The notes beneath the pieces were generated by a model, which searched no databases, was not told where the DNA came from, and was given only the letters and a program-made list of their open reading frames with translations. 64,000 bases of DNA from the NCBI GenBank assembly GCA_914767885.1, contig CAJZBQ010000047.1, positions 930,001 to 994,000 of the forward strand. Reading direction: 5' to 3'. How positions within the stretch are numbered: the first letter of the stretch is position 1; each line of letters starts with the position of its first letter. This stretch comes from Blepharisma stoltei. Taxonomy: Eukaryota > Ciliophora > Heterotrichea > Heterotrichida > Blepharismidae. Shown one piece after another: positions 22,737 through 33,414 of the stretch. Position numbers and translations under genes: made by a program.

Positions 22737-24356
22737 ATGAATCAAGATGACACGGTAAAAGAACTTCGCAGAAGGCAACAGCAATGGATGAGGGAAAGAG
22801 ACATTGAGATGGAGCGGCAGAGCTTAGGCCTTGAAGGTCTATCTCCTGGAGATCTTGTCAACCAGCTTACAGAAAAAATTACATCAAAACTCCCATCTTC
22901 TTCAAAACAGCAAAAAATTGACAAATCAGTTGCAGATGAGCTAGAAACAAACACATGCTCTATTTGCTTTGAATTAATGCTGCCAAAAGAGCATGCACCT
23001 ATTATTCTCTTTCCATGTGGCCATACTCTTTGCAAGCTTTGCATTGAATCCCACTTTAAAACAGCCCGACAAAAAAACTGTCCTCTTTGCAGATGCAAAG
23101 TCGACAACCAAGCAGTCAACGTCTCCTTACAAAATCTTGTGGTGGTCTTTGCTAACTTTTTGATACAAAAAATGCTATTTTTCTATTTTTATAATGATTA
23201 TTGTAAAAAAGCTGCTAAAAAAGATAAGCAAAAAAATTTGTCAAACCAAATAACTCAAGAATCCCAAATTTCCAGTCAATCAGATAATGGAGATTACACA
23301 GAGCAGCTACAAATGTACAACTTACTTCCCTTTTAAATGATACAAAATATAGTTAAAAATTTCCGTTTTTGAACACTTTTTAAATTGAAGCATTTTTTCA
23401 AGAGGAAATTATAGGTTTAAAAATATAATAATTTTTCTAAAATTAGTTTAGACCTAATTTAATGGATAAAGCGTAACTCCCCCCCCCCCTCCGTGAGCGA
23501 ACAAAAAAATTTTGTTCACTCACGGAGGGGGGTTAATTTTTTTTTTTTAAAAACAATTTATATATAAATTTTATAAAAAATATTTTTTTTCGAAATTTAA
23601 AAAAATCCTAATTTGCAAAAATTTGGGAAGCAAATACTAATTTAATTTGCAAAATTTATGTTTTTAAAACGCAATTTGTTTAAAATTAAACAGAATTAGC
23701 TCTAGATTTCATTATACTAATTATCACTTATATAGCAAAATTTTTTTCTATTAAAATTTTTTCTATTAAAAATATTTTTGTTCACTCACGGAGGGTGGGT
23801 TTTTGGTCAAAAAATGGCGATTTTTCTAATGGTTTTGTTCGCTCACGGAGGGGGGGGGGGAGTAAGTAAAATATTAATTAAACAATTTCAATTAAATTTT
23901 TGTATTAATTTTTTATAAAATAAATTAAAATTCAATTAAAAATTTTTTTTAAAAAGGATTAAACCTTTTTTAAATTGGAACGGAAATTTTTTGCTCCAAT
24001 TCAAGGGTGGGGAGTTAAGATGTAAAATATTATATGATGAAAAAACAGCCACCGAGCAACAAATTTTTCAGCAAAAACTGCTTATTGAGGACCGAGAAGC
24101 TGAAATCACAGTTTTGAAGTCTGAAGAAGACGACGCGCTTATGAGGATGCGAAAAGCTGAAGAAGAGCTGGAGCTGATAAGAAAACATCTCAGGAGAAGC
24201 AATGACGAAATTTCAAAAATTCAACACAAGTTAAATGAGTTGGAAACCACTGTGACTCTTATTGACGATACATTGAAATCCGTCGAAAGAGAAAGAGCTA
24301 AGGTCACAACACTAATTAATATTATACAAATTATCATTGAATCTGTAAAAAAATAA
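22737..24356 (+). CDS. RING-finger protein with C-terminal coiled coil, one nested IES
   Basis: Probable E3 ubiquitin ligase, 308 residues. ATG 22737 follows an AT-rich leader. Residues about 70-115 carry a C3HC4 RING: CSICFELMLP, CGHTLCKLCIESHF, CPLCRCKV, then VNVSLQNLV. The frame stops at 23334 inside an insert. Removing 23325-24017 (693 bp, TA-bounded, both in a TTA codon) joins L-Q-M-Y-N-L to R-C-K-I-L-Y-D-E-K and yields a Glu/Lys-rich heptad-like coiled coil to TAA 24354-24356. The join is by frame and TTA match; I have no paralogue to confirm it. If it is wrong the two halves are separate genes, but the second half lacks any ATG of its own outside MITE sequence. Confidence 0.8.
23325..24017. 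mobile_element. Family II MITE IES carrying a nested BogoMITE (693 bp)
   Basis: The outer element starts CTTCCCTTTTAAATGATACA with the spacer ATATAGTTAAAAATTTCC, which matches the inverted right end of the family II copy at 89-657; it ends with an arm pair AAATTGGAACGG / TGCTCCAATTCAAGG before GGGGAGTTA. A 389-bp family I element sits inside it. Confidence 0.78.
23476..23864. mobile_element. BogoMITE-like element nested in a family II MITE (389 bp)
   Basis: TAACTCCCCC, arm CTCCGTGAGCGAACAAAA, hairpin, GGGGGGTTAATTT; right arm, GGGTGGGTTTTTGG spacer, arm, GGGGGGAGTAAG. Nearly the same as the copies at 44825 and 57042. Confidence 0.9.
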
Positions 24357-24424
24357 AAATAAATGATTTTTAAATCAATTTAAGTATTTATTTATAAAAA
24401 GAATTCCTAATAAATTAGTAAACT

Positions 24425-26420
24425 CTAAGCTAGAGTGCTTTTGCTGACATATTCTTCTATATTTGCCATCGTCAAACTGTTAGGTCGCTCTATAGGTAGC
24501 CCAAGAGCTCTTGACCACACCAGTCCTGCAGAAACTCCTATAGCTCTGGAAACCCCAAAAAGCACTGTATAAAAATCAAATTCCCTCATCCCAAAATAGA
24601 CCAAAAGTGCCCCAGAGTGTGCATCCACATTTGGATACGGATTTGCAGCTTTCCCTGCTTCTTTTAATACTCTTGGGACTACTTTATAAAGGGTAGCCAC
24701 TAGTTTACATAAAGGATCTTTAGGCATGACACGCTTGGCGAACTCCATCTGGCATACAAATCTAGGGTCAGTTACTCTTAAAACGGCATGTCCATATCCA
24801 GGAATGACCTGTCCACTGGCCAAAATTTCTTTAACGAATTTTTCAACTACTTCTTCAGTTGGGTTTTGGCCTGTTTTTTCTTGGAGTTTTAGCAAAAATT
24901 TCAAGCATTCTTGGTTAGCTAAGCCATGGAGAGGGCCTGCAAGACCATTAAGACCAGCTGAGTAGGCTAGATATGGGTCGCTTAAAGCAGAGCCAACCAA
25001 ATGTGTGGCATGGGCACTCACATTTCCTCCTTCATGGTCACAATGGATTGTTATATCATTTTATGATAATTTTCCATTTTTTAAAAAAAAAAATAAAAAT
25101 TCTTTTATTTATTGGAAATCGGCTTAAATAAAGTCTCATAAGCTCCCAAAAATGCTCGTTTTCAAATCCCATCATTTTGCTGAAATTTGCACTGAGGTCT
25201 AAACTTGGGTCGGTAGGGCCAAGTCTTCTGTCTTTATAAGTATTTCTATATATCATAGCAGCTATTCTAGGAATTCTTGCAATTAAGTCGAGTGAGTCTT
25301 CAAGGACATATTCCCAGTAGTTCTCTTTTTTAACTCCAGCATTATAAGCTCTTACAAATTTTATTTTCTTTTAATTTAATTCATTTTCTTTATTAATAAA
25401 GGAAATATACTATTTTATAGAAAATAAATTTGAGCCAATATGAGACTGCTTCAAGAATTTGCAGAAGGATTACTTTCAGTTTGCAAAGAAAGAACACCAA
25501 TACTTAATTGATTCATTGGATGCATGTGCTGTGGCAGAGAATTCACTATACGAACTGTATGTTCTGGGATGGTTTCAGAACGCTCTGCAATTTCTCGTAC
25601 CAGAATATCACAATCACTGTTAGAAGGGACTTCCCCTGTGATTAAGAGATAAAACATTGCCTCAGGTAATGGTTCACGCTTAGCTGATGGCAAAAGGCTC
25701 CTTTTATTTTTGTTTAAAAATTTCTCTAAAAAAAATAATTTATTAATTTTTAAAAAAAAAAAAAACATAAAGGGCGAATTTTTTTAACTCCCCCCCTCCG
25801 TGAGTGAACAAAACCATTAGAAAAATCCCTATTTTTTACCCAAAAACCCACCTTCCGTGAGTGAACAAAAATTTTTTTAATAGAAAAATTTTTTATGGAA
25901 AAAAAAAAATTTATATATAAATGATAATTAGTATAATGAAATCTAGAGCTAATTCTGTTTAATTTAAACGAATTGCTTTTTAAAACATAAATTAAATTAA
26001 TATTTGCTTTCAAAATTTTGCGAATTAGGTTTTTTTTAAATTTCGAAAAAAATATTTTTTTATAAAATTTATATATAAATTTTTTTAAAAAAAAAAAATT
26101 AACCCCCGTAAGTGAACAAAAATTTTTTTGTTCACTCACTGAGGGAGTAAGTGAAAAATCATTGGCAAACGTACTTGACATTCTGGAAGGGTGAGCCCTC
26201 TGAACTTGATCCCTTTGAATGCGTCCAACTTTGATGTTTCCGTCATTAATCCTTTTATCCCTCTCATTCCTCCTATGACCTGCTCTATTGTAATTGGCCC
26301 CAGAACTTTGTTGCCGTGCTCTTTCCTGAGACGGGCAAGGCGTTCACGTGTTTCAGGAATCACATCAGCAAATCGTTGTTTAAGAGCTGAAATTGATCGT
26401 TTGAGAGTGGCTGAGATCAT
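24425..26420 (-). CDS. CS: Citrate synthase, mitochondrial type, three IESs
   Basis: Condenses acetyl-CoA and oxaloacetate, first step of the TCA cycle. 445 residues after three removals (25054-25126, about 25362-25471, 25688-26162). ATG 26420. Blocks in order: [20 protein letters not shown]...GITIEQ-type N-terminal region with [26 protein letters not shown] and [24 protein letters not shown] and [14 protein letters not shown]; and HCDHEGGN (catalytic His), [11 protein letters not shown] (catalytic His), [10 protein letters not shown] (catalytic Asp), [16 protein letters not shown]. The short basic, Ser-rich start could be a mitochondrial presequence. Stop TAG 24425. Colinear with animal citrate synthases, so domain order is secure. 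The middle junction is off by one base if a TA-to-TA cut is used. Confidence 0.93.
25054..25126. other. Short IES in citrate synthase (73 bp)
   Basis: TA-bounded. Removal joins R-L-Y-L to T-I-H-C-D-H-E-G-G, the invariant sequence around the catalytic His. Almost entirely A and T. Confidence 0.9.
25362..25471. other. Short IES in citrate synthase (about 110 bp, non-TA junction)
   Basis: Joins Q-T-E-S-K to F-V-R-A-Y-N-A-G (family: S-E-S-N-F-A-R-A-Y). TA copies near both ends are 109 bp apart, but the frame needs a length of 3n+2, such as 110. Confidence 0.7.
25688..26162. other. IES in citrate synthase (475 bp) flanked by TGGCAAA
   Basis: TGGCAAA at 25688-25694 and 26163-26169. Removal joins V-R-L-P to S-A-K-R-E-P, as in the family. 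It contains a whole family I MITE (25787-26149) plus about 110 bp of other AT-rich sequence. Confidence 0.8.
25787..26149. mobile_element. BogoMITE-like element inside a citrate synthase IES (363 bp)
   Basis: Inverted copy: starts TTAACTCCCCCC, arm TCCGTGAGTGAACAAAAC, spacer with ACCCAAAAACCCACC; ends with an arm pair and GGGAGTAAG. TA-bounded within the larger insert. Confidence 0.85.
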
Positions 26421-27065
26421 ATTAAAATCTAGTGGATATATAAAAATTGATATAAATTAGAGCATTGCAAACCATTTGACAGGAATATGGCTTTTTCCTC
26501 AAATATTTTTAATCGAAAATTTTTCCTCAAGCGGCATTCTCATGTAAAAAACCGTTAAAAATCACACAAGAAAAAAATTTCATGGAAAGTAATATTAGGA
26601 AAATTTTCTGATCTATAGCCAAATTAGAGAGAGTGGAGAGAAAAAGTGCTTAAATGAGTTTATTTATTATTATGATCTTTTACAGTGCTTAAAGTGCAGG
26701 AAATCGGATAAAGGGAAATGTGATTTCAGATGAAATTTACATTTCTAAACGATCGAAATTTCTTGAAGTATGGCGTATGATATTTATCATATATAAGTTT
26801 TGCATATTTTTTAAGATTTTGTTAATATTATTACTTACTTAGCTATTTCAATAGATTTTAAAATATTTCTTTTCTATTCCCTAATTTTTATTATTGAATT
26901 TATGAAATAGCTAATATATATGCATTGGTGGAGTAATTTCTTAAAGTATAACTTAGCGATTTTCTAAAGTTTTCTATAATAATCATTTACGCTTTCATTT
27001 AGTTTATGGAAATTAAGATATAAACCTTTCTGGTCTAAAAGAGATTATCATCAGAAATTCTTCTA
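26421..27065. other. Intergenic between divergent citrate synthase and ABC transporter genes
   Basis: AT-rich, shared upstream region of two divergent genes; no promoter motif I can support. Confidence 0.4.
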
Positions 27066-27263
27066 ACTCTTCCCTCCATGAGCGAACAAAACCATTGGAA
27101 AATTCCTATTTTAGCCCAAAACCCCCTCTGTGAATGAACAAAAATTTTTTAAAGATAAGTGATTATTAGATGACAAAATTAAGAAAAAAAATTTTTTCTA
27201 AAAAAAATTAACCCCATTAGTGGGAGAATAAAATTTTTTAGTTCGCTCTCGGAAGGAGAATTA
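27066..27263. mobile_element. Internally deleted BogoMITE-like element (198 bp)
   Basis: TA-bounded. Has arm TCCATGAGCGAACAAAACC, the spacer, a second diverged arm, then AATTAACCCC and a diverged arm pair ending GGAAGGAGAATTA. The long AT-rich middle of intact copies is missing. Confidence 0.7.
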
Positions 27264-27537
27264 AAATCTCAATTATAAATAAAGGAATTCCTGATAATAA
27301 TTCTTTGGTTGAATTCTCTATCATTAAGCCATTCTTAGCATTTTATCTCACTTTTTTATTTTTACTACACATGATAATTATAAGGTAAATCATTTTCTTT
27401 GAATTTTATAAAATTAATTTTAGGTTAATTAATAAAAGAGCCACATATATTTCTTTTTATTATGAGAAATCAATAAAACTAGCCTGATATCTAAACTTTA
27501 GTTAAAATAATTTTGCAGTCAGCTCTTTGTAAATTTA

Positions 27538-29532
27538 ATGGTGAAAAATAACTCAAAAGTAAGCTCAAACTCTCCTCCAGCTAGCCCAGAAGCTGAAGAA
27601 GAGGCGAACTATGCAAAAAACCTCGAAAATGGGCCCCTCTATGAGAATCTCAAGACAATTGATTGTGCTGACCACAACAGCATGAAAATTCAGCTGGTTT
27701 GAGATTCAATTTGTTACTCTATAGACACAAAAAAAGGAAAACAAGAAATCCTAAAAGGAGTCTCAGGGTCTGCTAGCCCTGGGGAATTTGTAGCCATTAT
27801 GGGTTCTTCAGGGGCTGGGAAAACTACCCTTTTGAATATAGTTGCAGGCAGGATTTCCAGCTTCCATAACTCCCATGTGACTGGAAGTGTAAAGGCTAAC
27901 GGCGCTAATATAAGCAGCATAAAATTTGACCAATTTTCTACTTATATTACTCAAGAAGACATTTTGCTTCCAACCCTGACTATTCGGGAATGCTTTGAGT
28001 TTTCAGCAAGAATGAGGCTGAAGGGCACAAATGAAGAAATTTTGGAAAAGGTAGAAAAAACAATAGCTGACTTAAAGATTAAAATAAAAAAAATATGGAG
28101 AAATTTTTGAGTTGGGGAGAGACTAATAAATTGAATTAATTTGCCTTGACAAAAGATCTTTAATAATAATTTAGACTTAAAGCTTGAAAAAGCAGCAGAT
28201 AATGTGATTGGGAGTGTACTTAATAAAGGAATTTCAGGAGGAGAAAGAAAAAGGACATGCATTGGGGTAGAAATCATAACTGATCCTGCTGTGATCATTT
28301 TAGACGAGCCGACATCAGGGCTTGACAGCTTTACAGCTGAAACTTTAGTAGATTTGCTTATTGAGCAAATAAATAAAGGCAAAACTGTAATCGCAACTAT
28401 TCATCAGCCTAGTTCCAACGTTTTCAAAAAATTTTCAAAATTAATTTTACTATGTGAAGGATATACAGTTTATCAAGGTCCTCCAGCAGACTCCAGAAAA
28501 TATTTTTCAAACCTCGGCTATAAATGTCCAAGACATGTAAACCCAGCTGATTTTTATATGAGACTGCTTCACGTTGTAAACCGCTTTGAGAAAACCCCTG
28601 AAGAAGAAGAAAAACTAAACAGTCTCGCTGACGCCTATAAAGAATCCGAAATCAAAGAAACCCCCACTTCTAAATACGATCTCACAGAGCTGAAAAACAA
28701 AGGCGACAATAGCTTGAATTTTTTCAAAAAAGTCGGCTTATTGTGGAAACGCTCGATGATAAATGCTGTTAGAAATCCTTTCTTATCCCGAGTAAGACTT
28801 GCCCAATTTATTATAGTTTCTGCTATAATTGACCTTGTTTTTCATGACCTCGGCAATGATTTCGACTCCATCCAAAATACGACAGGTGTCTTATTTTTTA
28901 TGACCCTTGGTAACATAATGTTAGGGAACAATCCAAGCGCTTTGACTTTTCCAGCAGAAAGACCTACGTTTTTAAAAGAGCACAGTGAAGGCTTATACAG
29001 CACTTTTATCTATTTTATAGCCAAAAACTTGTCAGAGCTGCCAATGCAGTTTGTAGTGACGATGATTTATTCCTTAATGGTTTATTTTGCCTTAGACTTA
29101 AACTTAACTGCCAGCAGGTTTTTCACGTTTTATGCAATTTTGACTATTGCTCATATGGCAGGGGTTGGATCAGGCTATATAATCGGTGGGCTGTGTGAGA
29201 CAGAAAATGTGGCCGCTCTTTTTGGACCGATTGTTCCAACTTCACTTATTGTGTTTGGAGGGTCTTTTGGGAACTTAAAAAATATGAATGTTGCTTTTAG
29301 CTGGATACAGTATATTTCACCATTTGGGTGGTGCTTTAAGTCTTTAGTAATCAATCAGTATGAGGATTTTGATTTTGACTGTGACTCAGATGAGAAATGC
29401 GATCCACTTGATACGCTTGGGTTTAATGATCCTTTGTGAAAGGATATTATTTGCTTGATAGCGCTGATGATTGGATTCAGAATTATTGCTTTTGTATGTT
29501 TGAGCATGATATCAAGAAAAAAGAAACACTAG
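27538..29532 (+). CDS. ABCG-type half transporter 1, one IES
   Basis: ATP-driven membrane exporter of the ABCG (White/BCRP) class, nucleotide-binding domain first. 629 residues after removing 105 bp (about 28078-28182). ATG 27538. Visible: Walker A GSSGAGKTT, Q loop YITQEDILLP, signature KGISGGERKR, Walker B VIILDEPTSGLDS, H loop IATIHQPSS, then a membrane domain of six hydrophobic spans starting after LLWKRSMINAVRNP, with NPSALTFPAERPTFLKEHSEG typical of ABC2 membranes. Trp codons written TGA occur at the N-terminus (Q-L-V-W-D-S) and at 29437, after which the protein continues through W-K-D-I-I-C-L-I to KKKH and TAG 29530-29532. A half transporter must dimerise; the similar gene 600 bp downstream is a candidate partner. 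Substrate unknown. Confidence 0.92.
28078..28182. other. IES in ABC transporter 1 (105 bp) with GACTTAAAG repeat
   Basis: GACTTAAAG at 28069-28077 and 28174-28182; one copy remains, giving I-A-D-L-K-L-E-K. Contains TTA, so a TA cut fits. Length is a multiple of three, but stops in the insert make excision necessary. Confidence 0.85.
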
Positions 29533-29696
29533 TTTTTCATAATTATTATATAAATTTTACTATAATTATAATTGTTAATTCGTGAATACAATGGTGCTCC
29601 CCTAAAGCTAGAAGTAATAGTCCCAAGGGATTTTGAACAGTTGTGGACAGAATTCACAAGCTGACCTTAATTTTTCTTTATTGACCATAAGACTGA

Positions 29697-30033
29697 CTCC
29701 CCCCCCCCTTTAAATTGAAACAACCCCCCTTTAAATTGAAACAAAATTTTATTATAATAGAAAATTTTATAGGTAAAAATCATTATTTTATATGTAAATA
29801 CATTAATACCCTATTTAATATGCTTCAAACATAGGCATTATCATAAAATTATAATGTTATTAAATATAATTTACTCAATTTATTGTCTCTTTAAATTTAT
29901 ATAATTTATTTTCTATAAAATTTTATCTCTGAAAAAATTTTTATATATAAATTTTTTTATAAAAAAATTTTCTTAACCCCCCTTTAAATTGAAACAAAAA
30001 TTTTTTGTTTCAATTTAAAGGGGGGGGGATTGA
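29697..30033. mobile_element. Family II MITE between the ABC transporter genes (337 bp)
   Basis: Inverted orientation: CCCCCCTTTAAATTGAAACA twice in a row at the left, and an arm pair ACCCCCCTTTAAATTGAAAC / GTTTCAATTTAAAGGGG at the right. Flanked by TGA (29694-29696 and 30031-30033). Intergenic. Confidence 0.82.
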
Positions 30034-30157
30034 GGAATTTGCATTGAACTTTTTCAAATTTATATATGCAAGATTATTAATTGTTATTTGGCAACAAAAT
30101 TTAATAAATTTTTTCCTTTTGTTAACTTTAATTGAAATCCATAATAATAATCACCAG

Positions 30158-32850
30158 ATGAGAGGATCTCATAGCGGTCATAAAAAATCATCTGATATGC
30201 CAGAAAACTTGGATTTAGATAGCTCAAGCTCTCTTAAGCAAGACACTTCTTCATACTTTGTCACGAATAGCACCGAAGAAAATAATACAAAAATTCAACT
30301 AATATGAGACGACATTCATTATGAAACTACAATCGATCGCAAACCGGTAGAAATCTTAAAAGGAGTATCTGGGTATGCTAACCCAGGTGAATTCCTTGCT
30401 ATTATGGGCTCATCAGGGGCTGGAAAAACCACTCTGTTAAACATTATTGCTGGGAGAATAAAGTCTTCGAACAACTCTCAAGTCAAAGGAACTGTAAAAG
30501 CTAATGGAACCAACATAAACTCTATCAATTTTAATAAAGTGATGGCTTATATTACCCAAGAAGACATTTTATTGCCAACACTATCTATTAGAGAAGCCTT
30601 TACGTTTTCAGCAAAACTTAGGTGCCAAGGCTCTGACACTCAAATTGATGAAAAAGCGGAATACATAAACAAATGACGGCAAAAACTGTCTACTCCAGGA
30701 TTCTGTAGGCATTTTTAATGTATATTGATAAAATTAGCATTATTTATATTTCTTCTAGGTGTGTTGAATCAACCCACCCTCTTGAATCCTGCACTTGGCA
30801 TCCTACAGAGTGCGTAAGGACCATGAGGAAAGGAGGATAATAGTACTCGGGAATGTGCATCCGGGGGTGTTTCTTGGGCACTTTTGTAAAGTGGTGTAAA
30901 CTGGTAAGCAGGTGAAGGAAGCTCTACGAGTAGAGATAGTCCATATAGAAACAGCGAGTCCCTCTAAAGTATTAATAGCAGCTAAGTTTATAGATGAAAA
31001 AGTGGAAAAAATGATAAAAGACTTAAAACTTGAAAAAGTTTGTGACAATATAATTGGAAACACTTTAAAAAAAGGAATTTCTGGAGGAGAACGCAAAAGA
31101 GCTTCTATTGGAATTGAGCTGATTTCTGAGCCTTCTGTAGTAATTTTAGATGAGCCGACTTCAGGGTTGGACAGTTTTACTGCCGAAATTTTGATTGATT
31201 TATTGATCGCTCAAGCGAAATTAGGGAGAACTATAATTTCGACTATTCATCAGCCAAGTACAAATATTTTTAATAAATTTAATAGGCTCATTTTGCTTAA
31301 TTACTAGTATTAAACTTTTTTTTAATGAGAAGATTTTTACAATTATTTTTAAATAAATAATTGAAATATCTATTTTTCAATACTTTTAGAAAATATTATA
31401 AATCTGCAACATTAAAATAAAAATCCATATAAATTCAATAGGGAAAGAGTTAGTGAAGGGCTTACCATTTATCAAGGAAAAACCAAAAATTCACGAAAAT
31501 ATTTTTCGAAATTAGGCTATGAATGCCCAGACAATATAAACCCAGCTGATTTTTATATGAGGCTGCTTCACATTGTAAATCGGTATAATATGACTCCAGA
31601 AGAGTCAGAAAAAATTTCTCATTTACTAACTGAGTATAAAAAATCAGAAAAAAAAACTGAAAACTCCAACTGTTTATCCTCTCAAATAGAATACACTAAA
31701 ACTGGGAACCTCAGTGTTTTGTCAAAAATGAGTATCCTATATAAACGTTCTTTTCTAAATGCAACAAGAAATACAATTCTCACAAAGGTCAGACTGATAG
31801 GGATTATATTCAATGGAACTTTGATTGATCTTTTGTTCCATGACTTACTCCCCCCTTTGAGCGAACAAAACCATTAGAAAAATCCTATTTTTTGAACAAA
31901 AATTTTTTATGAAAAAAATCGATATATAAATGATATTAGTATAATGGAAATCTCTAGCTAATTCTGTTTAATTTTAAACAAATTGCGTTTTAAAACATAT
32001 TTTTTAAAAATTAAATTAATATTTGCTTTCCAATTTTTGCGAATTGGGATTTTTTAAATTTTTTAAAAAGAAAAATTATATAAAATTTATATATGAATTT
32101 TTAAAAAAAAAAAATTAGCACCCCTCCATAAGCGAACAAAACTTTTTTGTTCGCTCACGGAGGGAGGAGTTAGGGAATGATTATACCTCAATTCAGAATA
32201 TTAATGGCGTTTTTTCTGTTGTCCTGATGAATCTTCTGTTTAGCTCAGCAATGTCTTATTCATTGAGTTTTCCAGCTGAAAGGCCAATTTTTATAAAAGA
32301 GTACAGCCAAGGGCTCTATGGAAGCTTAATTTATTTTTTAGCAAAAAATATATCAGAGCTGCCTATGCAGATATTTGCCCCTATGGTTTATTCTTTATTA
32401 ATTTATTTTGTGTTAGGACTGAATCTAGCTGCTGCCAAATTTTTTATATTTTATTCTTTGATTTGTTTTATAATACTTTCTGGGTCAGGAGTTGGATACC
32501 TTATAGGAGCTTGTGTTGAAGGAGAATTATTAGCGGCTGCATTTGCACCGCTGCTGCCTTGCATTTTTTTAATATTTGGAGGTGTTTTTGGGAATTTAGA
32601 TAAAATAAATGCAGCTTTCCGATGAATGCAATACTTGTCACCTTTTGGCTGGGCCTATAAGTCTATAACTATAAACCAGTATACAGATTTTGACATGGAT
32701 TGTGGAGATATTGAATGCGACCCTCTTGGGATGCTTGGATTTCACGACCCACTTTGGCAAGATATTGTATGTCTTATAGCGTTTGTTATAGGAATTCGAG
32801 TGATTGCCTATTTTTTGCTGGTAATATGTGCTAGAAAGTATTTAAAATAA
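30158..32850 (+). CDS. ABCG-type half transporter 2, three IESs
   Basis: Tandem paralogue of transporter 1, 622 residues after removing inserts near 30657-31002, 31300-31452 and 31848-32172. ATG 30158 (M-R-G-S-H-S-G). Same order: a Ser-rich head, I-W-D-D-I-H-Y with Trp as TGA, Walker A GSSGAGKTT, YITQEDILLP, KGISGGERKR, VVILDEPTSGLDS, STIHQPSTN, then the membrane domain with FPAERPIFIKEYSQG and the extracellular Cys motif DFDMDCGDIECDPLGMLGF before the last span. Stop TAA 32848-32850. All three insertion points differ from the adjacent gene except the first, which lies within a few residues of that gene's only insert. Confidence 0.9.
30657..31002. other. IES in ABC transporter 2 (346 bp), GATGAAAAAG repeat
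   Basis: GATGAAAAAG at 30647-30656 and 30993-31002; this join gives D-E-K-V-E-K-M-I-K-D-L-K, matching transporter 1 in length. A TA-to-TA cut a few codons further on is also in frame (D-E-K-A-E-Y-I-K-D). The interior is GC-richer than other spacers, with no arms or ORF that I recognise. Confidence 0.8.
31300..31452. other. IES in ABC transporter 2 (153 bp)
   Basis: TTA at both ends; removal joins L-I-L-L to S-E-G-L-T-I-Y-Q-G, as in transporter 1 (L-I-L-L-C-E-G-Y-T-V-Y-Q-G). AT-rich, no repeats recognised. Confidence 0.88.
31848..32172. mobile_element. BogoMITE-like IES in ABC transporter 2 (325 bp)
   Basis: TTA-bounded; removal joins F-H-D-L to G-N-D-Y-T-S-I-Q-N, as in transporter 1 (F-H-D-L-G-N-D-F-D-S-I-Q-N). 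Inverted orientation; right arm pair TCCATAAGCGAACAAAAC / GTTCGCTCACGGAGGG. Confidence 0.9.
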
Positions 32851-32964
32851 AAATTCATATAATTTATTATCAATAATTTAGATGATTTTATTTTTAAATG
32901 GATCGCCGTTAAGTATTTGTAAGCAAAAACTAGAAAACCACTAGTATAGCATCTGCATTTCTCA

Positions 32965-33230
32965 AATGATGCCTAGTATTTTCCTACTATTTGGAGGAAA
33001 CTTATACAGAATTAACATAGCTTTTCTCCTTTAAGCTGAATATATAAGTCTATGACTATAAATAAGTATTCAGAATTTGGCATGGATTGTGGAGATATTG
33101 AATTCGACCCTTATGGGATGCTTGGATTTCATAATCCGCTTAAAATGATATCATGTGCTTTATAGCATATGCTATAGAAATTCAAATTCGCATATATTGC
33201 GTAGGTAATATTTGCGAGAAAATGTTTTAT
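32965..33230 (+). pseudogene. Decayed tail of a third ABCG transporter
   Basis: Matches only the last part of transporter 2: LLFGG, R-I-N-I-A-F, Y-K-S-M-T-like, then F-G-M-D-C-G-D-I-E-F-D-P-Y-G-M-L-G-F-H-N-P-L, with several frameshifts and stops (for example after A-F-L-L). No nucleotide-binding domain nearby. A remnant of the tandem duplication that made transporters 1 and 2, or of a partial duplication of transporter 2. Confidence 0.75.
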
Positions 33231-33414
33231 TATTCTCAATGATAACTTTTTACGATTTTATTTTAGAAATTCATTGCTATTATTGACCATATTTAATAAA
33301 ATTTGAATTTTAAGCCAATTTCGAGATATATTGTATCAGATCATTATTATTAAGTACCAAAAATTGCAATTAAGTCTTAAATCTTTATTTTATGTTTAAA
33401 TCTATGTCAATTTA

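Noticed and set aside
23164-23204. Possible 40-bp IES after the RING domain (TACAAAAAA / TAAAAAAG)
   Set aside because: Length is not a multiple of three and would break the frame, which is open across the region.
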